DNA of 64,000 nucleotides from the NCBI RefSeq assembly GCF_020921035.1, contig NC_063155.1:25537294-25601293 (forward strand), in the 5' to 3' direction. Position 1 is the stretch's first letter. Each line of letters opens with the position of its first letter. Position numbers and translations under genes: made by a program. The stretch comes from Rhodamnia argentea. Its lineage: Eukaryota; Streptophyta; Magnoliopsida; Myrtales; Myrtaceae. Below the pieces are notes generated by a model. It saw nothing but the letters and a program-made list of their open reading frames with translations, made no database searches and had not been told where the DNA came from. Of this stretch, positions 40,501-52,803 are shown piece by piece.

Positions 40501-43500
40501 TTCTCGTGGACCGCATTGGCTGACCTGTGCATCTGCATGATGATGGCACATAAATTTATCAACTGATACAGATGCATCACAAATTTTCAAAAATGTCCCA
40601 CTATACCTCCACTCTCTTGCCAGTCCGTTGCGCCCCACCCATCTCTATTTCTGTCATGCCTGTTCCATAAACCTCTCCACCAATTGAACACTTGAAAAAC
40701 TCCATCATATTTCTAGTTAAAGTTCCAGTTTTATCCGAAAATATATATTCCACCTGTACCAAGCAGCAATTCCCACAATTAATAGTTGGAAAAGCAATTT
40801 CTTGACATGGCAGTAGTAAAACGATAATAGCAAGTGACAAAGAACCTCTCTAACAGCTTTATCTTTCTACAAAGTAAAACAAGGTCATCTATCTACACTG
40901 TTATAGTTACGGTTGTACAGAAAAATTATGAGAATGACCAATTTAACCATAATACCCATCTACCTGTCCAAGTTCTTCGTTTAAATTGGAAGTCCTAGCT
41001 AGTGCTGGGGTATTGGTCTCAGCATGGTACATACGCAAATCCTTGTTGATAAATTGCGTGGACTGAAAAATCTTGATCATCTGAAGTTTGCACAAAAAGG
41101 AGGACAAACACAAAATGAATGTGGAGGCAAAAGAATTATATTTAGATAAGTAAATTCTGTTGTAGAGCAAGACAACTTGTTCATCTGCACAGGCCACAAG
41201 CCTGGAAGACTAACCTCAATGGATACATACAGAGATATTGGGATAATAGTTGAGAAAAGGGTAACAAGGGTGAGCACCGTCGCCGCAAATACCTGTAAAA
41301 AAAATTTATATGCAAAGAACATTAAAGTACGTGCATGTGCGTGCGTGCGTGCGTGTGTGAGAGAGAGAGAGGCTATTATAAAGTACCACTAGTCTGTTGT
41401 CAGGATTAAACTGAGCTTCCACTCCCTTCCCAAGACTCAAGTAATAATGCTTGCGATCTATAAAAGTAGCACTGCATAAAACCATGTGTGAGATAATGTG
41501 AAGATAATGACGAGAAAATATAGCAATAGCAGAGGTGCAGATTCTTTCTTTTTTTTTGTTGAATAAGAGATTTCATGTAATGATGGTAGCATATTCAAGA
41601 AATCCATGGCAGAAAATTGCCGAACCTGCCAATGGCGCCAATGATACACATGACCAAGAGAGTAGCAAGAAGGGTGAGGATAAGTTTGTCCAGTTTTCTC
41701 TCTAATGTACTCCTCTTGGAAGGAACATTCATGGCATTCATCATAACCTGCAATTATTTGTGCCAACAAAAGATGAACCTAATAAAATCAGTGTTCTCAA
41801 GATAGATGGAGAATGCATGCCATGATTCAGGGCATGTTTGTATTACAAAAATACCATATTGACGTCAGCAGAATTAAATCGGCTTCATACTATCAGAGAT
41901 CTTTTTTTTTTTTTTTGATAACCGAGATTTCCCACGTGCAATTGACTATTCCTCGGGGTGCTGGGGTTTTTGCCAATACCACCAAGTAAGTACCCCAAGA
42001 CGTGGTCACCGGGAGTCAAACCTGGAACCTCACTAGTTTAACTGTCTAAGGCCCAGGCATCTCACCAACTTGTCCGATGCTTCATTGGCACTATCAGAGA
42101 TCTTTGCTATTAAGGAAAGTAACGAAAGACCAAAAAGGGGTCTGAATAGATTTCTGGAAGCATACCTTAGTCTCATGACCAGTAAAAATGACAGCACCAA
42201 CAATGTATTCGGTGTTCCTAAGACTGCATCCCTGAGAACATGTTATGCCATGGTGCCACAGTTCAGTGAATGAAGAGTCCACATCAACACAAATAACATC
42301 TAGAGGCAGAAGAACAGATTAAATCCACAGTACTTGAGTGATCTAATGTATTTCTAAAGCACATATTTACAAGAGATGCAGAGAACTCGAGTAAGAGGTT
42401 CATGCATCAAAAACATTATAGCAACCTAATGAATAAAAATGAAGACCTACAAACTATATAAAAGACAATAAACAAGCAGAAAAGCAACCATACCCGCAAC
42501 AGAATTTGGTTTGGGGTGAGAGGCAAAGTTTGCTTTTGATGTATAAGATTGCCAGTGAACGTGTACAACGAATTGTTTGGTTGCTCACACTGCACTTCGC
42601 CTGCAATTGGCAAAAAAAGTATCGTGAGTTTTTTCCTGTTCGATGCTAAATCTGTGAGGTTTGTAAGGTAGAAATGGTAGAACAAGATGATTGCTTAGTG
42701 CATGCTAGGAAGCTGTTGCTTTTAGTTCACAGAGCACACACATGTTACATTTAGTTCACAGAAGCAGAGAAGACCATAACTGCCAAGGTCTCTCAAAAAG
42801 CCAACCGAAGGGCAAATGCTTGCGGTTTAATCTACCATAGAGCAAGCAAAAGAATGCTTTATGATGATTTTTCCGAAACTAGTCATAAATCCATAATTTG
42901 AATCCATCAACGTTCCAGCATTGAAGCTGCAAACACGTCTGTAAGTAAAAGTTCCAGATCTCATGCTTCAGAAGTAACAAAATACACAATACTATTTCGA
43001 GAGGAAATTCTCAGCATGCCAACCCATCAACAAGAATACCAACACATTTGGTTCCTTGCATGGGTTTAAAAAGTAGAACTAACTGGAAGTGGTATGCTGT
43101 TTTGTTGGCTTCAAAAAGGACTCTGGGAAGAATAAAGATCACATAAAATGGCTTTAAGATTCATTGGCATAAGAAAATCAACCAATCGTGCAAATCACAA
43201 TCACTAAGACAAGTCCATGTACAGCACATCAAAGGATGGTTTAGAGAGGTCATTCACATCTTCATGTATCATTCAGAAATATACACCACCATCAGGAAGA
43301 TCCTCAACGGCCATCAATGATCCTAGAGCTCATCATACGGAGATATCAATCAGAACAACATGAAGTTGTAAAAGGTAAGCAAAGGAAAGCAACAGACAGA
43401 TATTTCTATATTTAAGATTCTTCTTGCTGCAAATTTCCACAACAAGGACATATAAAGGCTATAAGCTATGTCCATCAGAAACTATTCATAAAAAAGAATG

Positions 43501-46500
43501 AAGTAATCTAATCTTCCACTACGATATTACAAAATTGAGGACGATGAACAAGCTATGTCCACCAGAAGCTGTTCAGCAAAAAGAATGAAGTAATATCGTC
43601 TTCCCACAGCAAAAAGAGACATAAGTACCTCTTACCAACATAATTAAAGGTAGAAAGAGTATAATTCCCACCCCATTCTAATACAGCAGGAGGTATAGAA
43701 AACAGAGAGAGGAGAAGTGAAGTTTGCAATGTGTGAGAGAGAGGAAGAGTAGAGACAACTGTGGAAAAATTTCGTACCCGTGAAAATAGTAAAGCCTTTT
43801 TTAATAAGAGCTCTTAAAGTGTAGTATCCAAGAAGTTATACAGAAAAAAGACATTTGCAACCAGTCCGCATTGGGCAATGCTCAGTGAACAACTAACTTA
43901 AGTTGTATGTTTGTCTAGTTCAGACTCCAAAGTATTCTTAACAAATAACATGATCTTATCATTGAAAGTTTGAAGCATAATAAAAGCACAAAACAACAAA
44001 GTTGTTGCTTAAAAGTTACTCACAAAAAATATAAATGACTGTAAAAATGATATCCAAGAGAGGGATCTTCTCTCCGAAAGATTGGGGTTGGTCTCCCTAA
44101 CTGTTCATATAATTCAATATAGTAACTATAGATATCCCACTCTACATCATAGACCATATGATCCTATACTAATAATTATGAGTATCTTTCAACACTTCCC
44201 CTCCTAGAGCATAAAATCCCAATATGTCCATTTTGTCACAAATAAAATTTAATGAAGTCATATGGAAATATTAATACTGCCCTTTCCCCTGGTTAAGAAA
44301 CATGAATGAGCATGGAGTCCATAGAAAGACGAGAAGAGAATAGGGGAGATCAAAAGAAAACTCCACCTTTGAATTCCGACGCTTTCTCTGGGGTAAAATA
44401 ATCCCATGTCCTCTCCAAAGCCTTCCGGATTTTCAAATTTGTTTCACCATCCAAATTTGCAGTCTAAAAATTTGAATAAGCAAAACCAAATGTGACAAAG
44501 ATAAATAACTAACGAAATGCAACCAGCATATCAAGATTTGAGAATGATTGTTCTTAAACCTCAGTGTAGCAGACTCCGTCAGCATTTGTACTTGCAAGAA
44601 AAAGCAAATCTGCAGGAAAGAAGCCATCCTGTTTAACCTGCAATGGGTGCAAGAAACAATTTCACCAGAGTAAAAGAAAATCAGAATGTGAATCAGCCAT
44701 AGCCAAATTAATGAGATTTATTGATAGACGGGAAACACCAAATGCAAGATTATGAAGAGTACAGCCAACAGAATGCAGTGTTATTGCACATCTATGAAAA
44801 ACTACACTTCTCATAACAGGTTCCTCTCAGTTTCAAAGGTCCAATCCTTCAAAAGCTACACTTCCCCAAATACAGGGATGTCTACAATGACAACAAGAAA
44901 AGACTTATCCCTCTCTAAATGAAGCTAGCTATTTGCATCATGTCTTCTCATTTAACCTCGATGTGGTCCACACCTTTCTTCATCGTTTAGGCCTTCCATT
45001 CCCCCTTCTAACCCGAGTCTCCATACCCAGATTACTCTCCTTACGGAAGCATCTAACCTTTGTTCAACGTGACCAAATCATCTCAAATGAACTTCTCTCA
45101 CCTTACCCTTAATTGGAGCCACACGATGCTTAGTCACCATACCCAAAATGTGATGAAACCATGCGGAGCAATAAAATGTAACAAGATAAGCAAGATAACT
45201 TAAATCTTTTTTCCATCTTCAAGCATGATAGACTAAAGATCTATGAAATAACTTAATATTATTGAGCATGTAATACTCCGGAATTAGAAGAGCAATCGGC
45301 TTCTTCCAAGCACCAAAATCTCTCAAAGGCAGAAGACAAGCATGGATGTCAGAGAGAAACATATATATTTAGAATTTGCGGAATAAACAGTGAACACGGC
45401 ATGGTCATAGAAGCTCAACTAGCAATAACCATCCCATATAAAATAGGAGAACTAACACAAAATGACAAAACCTGTGATGCATGATATTGCCAACTCCAAC
45501 ATAGAAATAACACTCTGAAGATGACAACCTTCCCACACAAACGATTTACTTCGATAAAATTCAAGGTCTTTCACCGGAAGAAACACAATCACATGACAAA
45601 TCATACACAATGGTCCAAAAACATAAACACTACTCACTTTTACAATATCTCCAACTTGTAACTTTTTCCAGGGGATGGGCTCCCACCGTTGATCTTGTAA
45701 CACGTCCACAAGAGTGTTATTTATTGCCATGTCATTTTGAAAACGTTTCTGTCATGCATAAATAGACAAAAAAAAAAAAAACAGGTTAAGACTATATTTG
45801 GTACATAGGAAACAAAACGAACCCTTTAGAAACACCAAATAGCATCAAAAGAAATAAGATTACCGAATAGAAAAGAAAAAAAAAACTAAAAAATCTCGAC
45901 AACATGCAAATTAAGAAGAATTACGCACGAGATATTATACTTACCCAGTCCTCATATGCCTCCTTACAAAGAGATACGAGAAGAACCAAACTGAGGGGGA
46001 CCATATTTGTTACAGGGCTCACAGGACTGACAGATCAAAAGCAGTTCGTTACAGCAAAATATCATCTTTGAAGCACAATAAAAAAGCAACAGTTAATACA
46101 AACAAAACCAAGGTCCCTAACTCCATACATCTATCTATATGATGAAGTTTTGCTTGATTGAAAAGCCCAAGAAGGCGACATAATTACACGTGTCTATGAA
46201 GGGTCTGAGGTGAAAACAAGTAATAAGGTGATCATTACAGAGCAGGCATTCATTCCAAAAACATTTACAAGCACATAAAATCATGAAAACACACAAAAGT
46301 TTTCAAAAACATATTCACAATTAGAAACCTGTGTTAAAGCATGATAGGATATTTGAAGTTACAACACTGGTTCTTGCACAAAGTTTCTACCAAATGCATG
46401 AAACCAGAATTGAAAGAGAATCCAAAAGAGTTTGAACTTCTAAGATTTTTGTTATGATATTACATTAATTCCAAATTGAAGTTCAATCTCTCAAATGTGC

Positions 46501-49243
46501 TGTTCAGAAGGATGGAAAGGCACGTTGCGCTCCATTCTATCAATCACCAGCCAGGTTCTTCATTTTCTGCTCCTCAATATTTACTTTTTGGCATGAATCG
46601 GCATAGACCATCGTACCATAAGAAAATAACTACCAGGTTTGACAATGTACAGAATCTTAGAAACAGGCTATGAAAAGCTCTAAAATGATGGTACCCAAGA
46701 GTACGCTAGTCTCAACGCTCACTCATACAATCAGCTGGCCAATACGGTCAAGAATATCTTAACATACCTGAAAGGTGTCGCCGACAAAATTGATATCATG
46801 AGAAAGTACAGGTTAGCAACCCGCCTGAACTGTCAATTTGATGACATATATGATGTCAGGCATCTAAACAATTGAAATTTCACATGGCCAGTAATGCACC
46901 AACACAAAACAACGTTTACATAGCAACAAGTACAAGAAACCATAAACTCTAGGGCATGAAAGATTTCACACTGATTTACCTGTTCAAACAACCCTTTAGG
47001 TATAAATGTGAAGAAGTTGTACTTGGTTGTCGATATTGAGTTTCCCTTGACAATTAAAAACATGGCGGTTAAAGACAACAAGAGAGAGCAAGAACACTTG
47101 GAAGCTTCATAAATAATAGAATGCGATGACAACTGCAGATAATCTCATTCAAGTATCAAACTTATGGAAATTCCATCCATGATATATTGGATATAACATA
47201 AAGCTTCTGGTCAAGATGGAGAGTCCAATCTCAAATATTAGTGTCGCCAGTCAGATCCTATTAGCAGAACAATAAATGCAGCAAGAGAGCAAGATATGAC
47301 CATAGATTATTGATGAATTCTCCTAATAGAACCCTTTCAATGAATCAATTCACATAACAATTACCTTGAAAAAGGCTCTTATCAGTCTTAAAGAAACTTA
47401 ATAAGGTCCAGAAATTATTTTTCTTTTTTTTTTATTGGGTAAAGTAAGTATATATTGAACTTTTCAAAGAGCTCAATACAGAGAAGTAGCCGAACACAAA
47501 AACCTCGTACCCAATATGACACAATGAAGTGTCCTAAAGGGTGCAAAGGTGTAACGGCACTCCAGAAAATTTGATAGTGATAATAACAAAAAATTAAAAA
47601 TAAAAGAAAAAACAGGTTTCAGATCTTCTATAATGAAATTAAGCAACAACTAGTTCATCAAAGTACAGCTTCTTTATTTGAGTCCACTTTGAAATCACCA
47701 AGAAAATTAAACTTTCGTGGGGATCAAACTAATCTAAAGTGAAAGAAGCATCATCAAGTGAAATACTTTCAAAATAAGACTTTACTCAAGGAATTGAAGG
47801 AAATCATAGGTGCATGTGAGTTTGTAAGGTTTCCGAGCTTTCAAATGCATTCCAAAGTCGGGTCATCACACGGTGTGGCTTTTCTCAGCTCATAAGAGGC
47901 CAACAAAACTGCAGTTAAAGTGATTACAAGTGGGGTCATCAAAATGTGTGGTGCTTCTCAGCTCATAAGAGGCCAACAAAAATGCAGTTAAGGTGATGCA
48001 GTCGTTTGGGTATAAAAAGCCCACAAAAATGCAGTTAAGGTTACTGATGAGAATTCCAACAGCTTCACCATGGATGGGAACGATCAAGACCATCTTAAGA
48101 GATTATGATTTCCTACAATGACAGGTTTGTGCAGGTAGGCATGGAAATATAGAGGGTTCTTTATCCTGCCAAATGACCGAACATGCACATTATTTGCAGG
48201 ATGAACTAGTAAACATTATGCAAATTACTTGTCTACTAGTTTATCAAAAGAAAAAAAGAACAAACTTGCTGATTGTCCATCTTCTCAAACAACAGAAGGT
48301 ACTAACAAAACAAAAAAAAAACAACAACAACAACAGAAGGCTTGCCCACAATCGTGGATAACAGAAACAAAGTTCGAGGAAGGACAAGGACATTAAACCA
48401 AACCAGTGATCAGCTTTTCATGTATGTAAAATGACTTTGTCTCAGACGATACTCATCACAAATCGAATCTAGAGCATTTAATTTTTTTGCCCAGCTGGAA
48501 GATTAAAATTCACATGGTTCAAACTGCGTGAGCATATCAACAGATCAGTTGCTTCCCAGAATAATTTCCTTAACGTGAGCCCAGCAGTATCACATTTCAG
48601 TTCAACAGCTACACCAATGGCTTGATCTACACCATTCACCAGTACACCATACAATAGCACCAACTCTTACGAAATCATACTCTGCAGTATTAAGTGTAGC
48701 AAAGACTCATCATCACCTCGAGAGGAACCAAATTACTCATCACTGAAACCTCAGAAAAGCATATTTTCACATCACAACTGGACAAAACCCACAGCACATC
48801 TTCATCCATGACAGACCGACTCATCCACGCTCCGCAATATTTGGACAGGAAAAAGGAAACAAAACTAAACAAAATCAATCGCTTCAAACTCAGGACACTC
48901 TATGACCAAAAAAAAAAACTAAGTACACTCGAGCTCCATTTCCGAGCCTCTCCAGCGACCTCTCCACCAAACGAATTTCCTCATCGCAACACTTTCACCT
49001 CACAAATCTCGCGACCTAACATGAACGGATCGGAAAGAAACGAAACGAAACGCGACTGACCTTGAATTTCACCAGCAGATTGGCCTCGCGATCGTTGCAG
49101 TAGATGGTGCGGTAAGTCGGGGCCTGAGGCTGGACGCGGCCGAGCCGGACCGTCCGCGACGACGGCGCGCGGTCGTCGCTGCTGATGTGCGAGAGGCGGC
49201 CAAATCTGGATTTCGACGACTTCACCCTCTCCCATCCGTTCAT
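31588..49243 (-). CDS. ALA3: ALA3-type P4-ATPase, phospholipid flippase
   Basis: 27 exons: 49243-49061, 47045-46980, 46829-46768, 46026-45945, 45748-45638, 44637-44560, 44463-44367, 42600-42494, 42231-42166, 41747-41626, 41471-41387, 41292-41215, 41080-40964, 40753-40607, 40532-40428, 38555-38413, 38163-38062, 37976-37913, 37812-37600, 36879-36714, 36633-36554, 36472-36233, 35441-35220, 35143-34976, 33156-32812, 32706-32600, 31894-31588. All phases agree, giving 1220 aa. Landmarks are the actuator motif DGET (199-202), PISL in TM4, the phosphorylated Asp425 in DKTGT and the hinge GDGAND (855-860). A C-terminal set of membrane helices is followed by the [18 protein letters not shown] tail. Family knowledge: with an ALIS beta subunit it flips aminophospholipids in Golgi/TGN membranes and supports secretory vesicle formation. 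The introns carry at least four transposon insertions, none disturbing a splice site. The start at 49243 begins [20 protein letters not shown]; the N-terminus is the least conserved part. Confidence 0.96.
32169..32214. repeat. Compound microsatellite (GT)n(GTAT)n(GA)n in the ALA3 intron after exon 26
   Basis: A GT run grades into four to five GTAT units and then a GA run. It lies in the intron between exons 26 and 27 of ALA3 and is likely polymorphic. Confidence 0.85.
33203..34825. mobile_element. Old non-coding LTR retroelement (TRIM/small-LARD type) in an ALA3 intron
   Basis: Two direct repeats of about 190 bp, at about 33203-33394 and 34630-34825, share ordered blocks (gaatattag, aaggaaatc, ttagtgtctc, ttgattctctctccctctc) and both end in taca. 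Immediately after the first is tggtatgagagcc (33395-33407), one base from the initiator-Met tRNA primer-binding site of Copia-type elements. Just before the second is a purine tract, aggggga. The 1.2-kb interior has no gag/pol similarity, so the element is non-autonomous. The LTRs differ at many positions, so it is old. A clean target duplication is not visible; atttg occurs at 33186-33190 and again at 34826-34830 but would imply 12 extra bases on the left. It sits in the 1.8-kb intron between exons 24 and 25 of ALA3. Confidence 0.75.
38810..39799. mobile_element. Non-autonomous hAT element in an ALA3 intron
   Basis: The left end, tagaggtgtcaaacaagtgg, and the right end, tattgccggctcta, match the two ends of the hAT element at 50568-53153. 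So does about 110 bp of subterminal sequence (caacccattttagccca, aaatgggtacatgac). The termini begin TAGAG on both strands. Between them is unrelated sequence: a T/C-rich tract (39060-39140), then a GC-rich part (39150-39610) with open frames on both strands but no domain I know. The 8-bp flanks (cgtgatcc / ttgattac) no longer match. It occupies the 1.9-kb intron between exons 15 and 16 of ALA3. Confidence 0.7.
41331..41372. repeat. Compound microsatellite (GTGC)n(GT)n(GA)n in an ALA3 intron
   Basis: gtgc units run into gt and then ga repeats, between exons 11 and 12 of ALA3. It lies about 15 bp from the exon 11 donor. Confidence 0.85.
41902..42089 (-). mobile_element. tRNA-derived SINE with perfect 13-bp target-site duplication
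   Basis: A T tract on the + strand (41902-41915) is the poly-A tail of a minus-strand SINE of about 188 bp. Read on the minus strand, the head contains an A-box-like ttggtgagatgcc and a B-box-like aggtttgactccc (compare GGTTCGANTCC), correctly spaced for a pol III promoter. The insertion is flanked by identical 13-mers, actatcagagatc, at 41889-41901 and 42090-42102. That proves a retroposition event. It lies in the intron between exons 9 and 10 of ALA3, in sense orientation with the gene. Confidence 0.88.
44900..45180 (-). mobile_element. Antisense LINE reverse-transcriptase C-terminal fragment
   Basis: On the minus strand the sequence encodes, with stops and shifts, a string resembling the end of plant RTE/L1-like ORF2: [15 protein letters not shown]-like, then [12 protein letters not shown] and [12 protein letters not shown]. 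It lies in the ALA3 intron between exons 5 and 6. The boundaries are approximate and the match is to family phrases, not an alignment. Confidence 0.45.
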
Positions 49244-50567
49244 CTTCCTCCTCCCTCAACGAATCGCTCGATCCACGAAGCTCCAGCGAATCAAAAGCTC
49301 TTCCCCCCCAAACACAAACTGGCGACGATGAAACAGAGGAACGCAGCGAGCATATACCCCCCACGCACAAGGAAAACCAAAAAATTAACTATCCAAAGCC
49401 AAAGCTGAACTCTCTCTCTCTCTCTCCCCTATTCTGATTTGACTTGATTCATCCTCTGCTTTTTCCTTTTTTTCACTCTCTTCCTCGATTTCGTTCTCGT
49501 TAGAACCCTCTCAAATAATTCTTTTTTACCGTCAATTTTAAAATTTCGCCTCGCCCCATTATTCCTGATCTTAATCGATTCGGTTCCCTTCCCAATCCTA
49601 AAACCGCGTAAATTGTTAATTGGTTATTTCGTTTTGCCCTTTCATTTTCATTTTCAAGAGCTGGAGCTTCCTGTTTACGCGCGCCAACGCGCGTGTTACG
49701 AGAACGTCGGTCAGGTGCAGCGGACGCGCGTGAGGGGGACGCTGGGGGGTCGTCCGGCGGTTGGTAATGGGCGTTGAAGGGAGTTTCGCTTAACGGCCCA
49801 AAACCAAAAATGCGTCAAAGAAGAGTCTTCTCCTTCGTTGGAATCAATGCTGAAAAAACGACTTCGTTTCCACGGGACTTCCTCCTCCTGTCGTCTTCAT
49901 GAAGGCAAATGGAGATGGGAACAAGCATTGGGCTTAGAGAGTGGGGCTCGGCCCACGTCAGTGATTTAGCCTAAAGGTGACTAAGGCCCGGTCTGAAACG
50001 GCATCGCCCAGTAGTCGTTAATGGGGGAGACAAGCAAGGACGGGTCGACGGGCCCGGTCGCACGGGTCCGTTAGCCGGACCTCGGACAAGTCGAAAGAGA
50101 CCGAAATCCCAAATTAATTCGGAAATCGCCCACGGAGGGGTTCATCCGCGATCTGACCTCAAACCTTCCGGTCATCCGGGTTGTGTATCGCAGCAGCATT
50201 TTAAGACTAAACAATTTGATGCAAACGAGCTTGCATGAGCGTAGACCCAATCTTGAAGTACGCAGCCCAAGCTTTAATTTCCTTATGCCGCGGGGATCGA
50301 CCCCGGGCTTAAGGTTCCATCTGGACCACAATGCCGAGTGGGCCGAGAGCTTTTAATCGAAAAACTCCCATTCCTAAAAGTTGAATTTATAGGACCGCCT
50401 CACGGTGGTATAGCGATTCAATTGCCGTTGGATGTACGTCGGACAAGAGATTGTACGACGTAATAGCCCCATATCTAATGTTACACACTCGTAGAAGAGA
50501 AATACTCAGAGTGCGGTACTATCGGTGAGGATCCTAGAATAAAGAAGTACCACCGGCAGGTGAGAAG
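49244..50567. other. ALA3 leader/promoter and spacer up to the hAT element
   Basis: 49244-49430 is probably the ALA3 5' UTR, with a CT run at about 49411-49427. Further upstream are GC-rich strings including gcgcgccaacgcgcg near 49680, then unremarkable sequence. The - strand ORF at 50071-50331 has no recognisable features. Confidence 0.4.
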
Positions 50568-51664
50568 TAGATGTGTCAAATGAGTGGGTTGGGTCGGGTT
50601 TGAGTCGAGTCAAATATGGTCCGACCCATATTGACCTATTTAACCCCGTTTTGACCCATATTCATCTAATGCAAAATCAATGACCCATATCCAACCCGAC
50701 CCATACCTGACCCATATTACCAAAATAATTTTAACATTCCAGGAAAACCAATACCCATCTATTTAACCCACTTTAAGCTTATATATTATTCGGATAATAC
50801 CTTCACATCGAATTTTTAAAAAAATTAAACAGTAGAAAAAATTAGTAAATAAAATAAGAAATGCAAAATTCTATAAATTAAAATACTGATAACAAACTCG
50901 GTAATAAGTCCAATTTCTTACGGGTAACTCATTTTTTTTCAATGAGTTATAAATGAGTCGAGAAAAAATAAAGCCCACAAAAAAGTTCACAAATATTTTA
51001 ACCCGTTTTCCGAAACCCACGCCTCACTCAAGCAAGTCATGGGATCTAAAGTGCTAAATGTTATTATCTCGAAATTTTGGGACATTATAATTACTGTGAT
51101 ATTGAAAGTAATACCTTACAATCAGACAAATTGTGCACTAAAAGTTCTAAAATCGAATATACACAATACAATCCAACCTTAAGTATTTGGAGGACAGTTT
51201 GGAACAAAAAACTACAAACCCTTCGCCCAATAAACTCCTTAAACATAATGTGTGATGTATAGGAAATAAGGAAATTCTTACATCAACATGCATTGGTATA
51301 TTAAGTGAAATTACAACTGCAGTAAACGAATTGAGACATTCAAAGAGTCTCCTAAAGCCTATATTGCATAGACTTGTGCGCGGCTCGAACAACTCCCATG
51401 AACTACCATCAATGCATGTAGCGGATGAATCAACGCTCTAATCAACAAACCGCAAATGATGATTCCCATCATTGCCGTCATCGGTTCTAGGCATGGTGAG
51501 GGAGAGGAATAATATTAGCCTGCAGCACTCACGAGCAACAAAATTGTCTTTAATACAAGCACATTGTAGCAGAGGTTATATCAAATTAAGAAACACATTT
51601 TACCAAAGGTTATACAAATTAAGAAGCACGTGAGTAGACCAAAAGAATGAGATAAAGAGAGTAC

Positions 51665-52803
51665 CTAGTCCAAATAGTCTTGCAAGTCAACAATGAGAGA
51701 CTTGTCATCAAAATCTTCTTCAAGCGGAACTCCAAATAACCAATCTCTGGTGCATAGCTTGGCCTCTACATTTTTAGGCAAAAGAGAACTCTGATATTTA
51801 TTTAAAATGCGTCCTCCGATGCTAAATGCCGACTCCAAGGCAACAATCGTGATAGGAATGCTCAATATATCACGTGCCAAGAGAGACAACTCCGGATATC
51901 GATGTGAATGACCTTTCCAATAATCAAGGACATTAAGATCTTGGTATTTTTTTAAGTCAAGCCTATTCTCCTCTAAATACAAATCCAATTGTGACTCGGT
52001 AGACTGCGAGCCAAAGTATTCACTCTTGAATGCATCATACTCATCAAGCTTGTCTCCAATGTTCTCAACAGTGTTCTCAGCTGAAATATTACCTCGACTT
52101 GTTGAAAATGTAGACCTATACATGGCCAAAATGAACCGAGGCAAGGAACCGGCTCGTTGACCGAGCCCACGGTTCCATATTTGTTGGAACCGCCGGTTCC
52201 GACTCGAAATTTTTTTTTTTTAAAAGGGAGGAGGCCCGGAGATATAGAACCGTTGGGCCTAGGAACCGGCGGTTCCGAATCGGAATCGGAACCGGCGGTT
52301 CCACCTTTTTTAGGAACTGGAACCAACCACGTCTATGTAGAGCGATCATCTATCGACGTTGAGGCCAAATATTCATCAAAAAGCATATACATCTTCTCCC
52401 GAATGCTTCGTACATATGCGACATGATCATCCATCTCTAACTTCGAATAGCAAAACTCTAAAAAGTGTAGCTTATAACGAGGATCTAACATAACAGCAAC
52501 ACTATAATACTGCCAATATTTTTCAAACTTCTTCAGCATTGCCTTAGCCATGAAACTAATAGCTACATCCTCACTAGTCCCCGGTGTCCTCGCCTTTATC
52601 AAACGAAACTGGATTTGCCATACTCCATAAAAATATAAATTTACCGTCGGATATCTAACTCCAGAGAAGAGAGTAGAAATTTCATAAAAAGGTTGCAACA
52701 AGAATGCAACTTTCCTAGCTCTGACCCAATCCTCAGGTGATGGACATGTGACAAAATTAGAATCAAGAACCCTTAGAATCAAACACACGCACCTTGGAAT
52801 CAA
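51665..52803 (-). pseudogene. hAT transposase (RICESLEEPER-like) C-terminal half, interrupted
   Basis: Two open pieces on the minus strand are parts of one transposase. 52803-52336 encodes the middle region (CPSPEDWVRARKVAFLLQPF, AMLKKFEKYWQYYSVAVMLD, then PRYKLHFLEFCYS). 52116-51665 encodes the hAT C-terminal dimerisation domain (LNVLDYWKGHSHRYPELSLL, ARDILSIPITIVALESAFSI, GGRILNKYQSSLLPKNVEAK). They are separated by a 219-bp MITE plus one copy of its target duplication; the reading frame appears continuous across the site if these are disregarded. The BED zinc finger and N-terminal catalytic part are missing, so the gene is dead independently of the MITE. Confidence 0.85.
52117..52335. mobile_element. 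219-bp hAT-type MITE nested inside the transposase
   Basis: The ends are tatacatgg and the complement of tagacgtgg, a 9-bp imperfect terminal inverted repeat. The 8-bp flanks tgtagacc (52109-52116) and tgtagagc (52336-52343) match at seven of eight positions. Inside are repeated gaaccggcggttcc-type palindromes and a T tract. It interrupts the codons between IDDRST and FSTSRGN of the host transposase. Confidence 0.8.

Noticed and set aside
41900-42090. Possible genuine tRNA gene on the minus strand
   Set aside because: The A- and B-box-like motifs are present, but there is no cloverleaf with a plausible anticodon stem. The poly-A tail and 13-bp duplications identify it as a SINE.
52157-52426. 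Pro/Glu-rich ORFs of about 80-117 aa around 52.1-52.4 kb
   Set aside because: They read through the nested MITE and its palindromic gaaccggcggttcc motifs.
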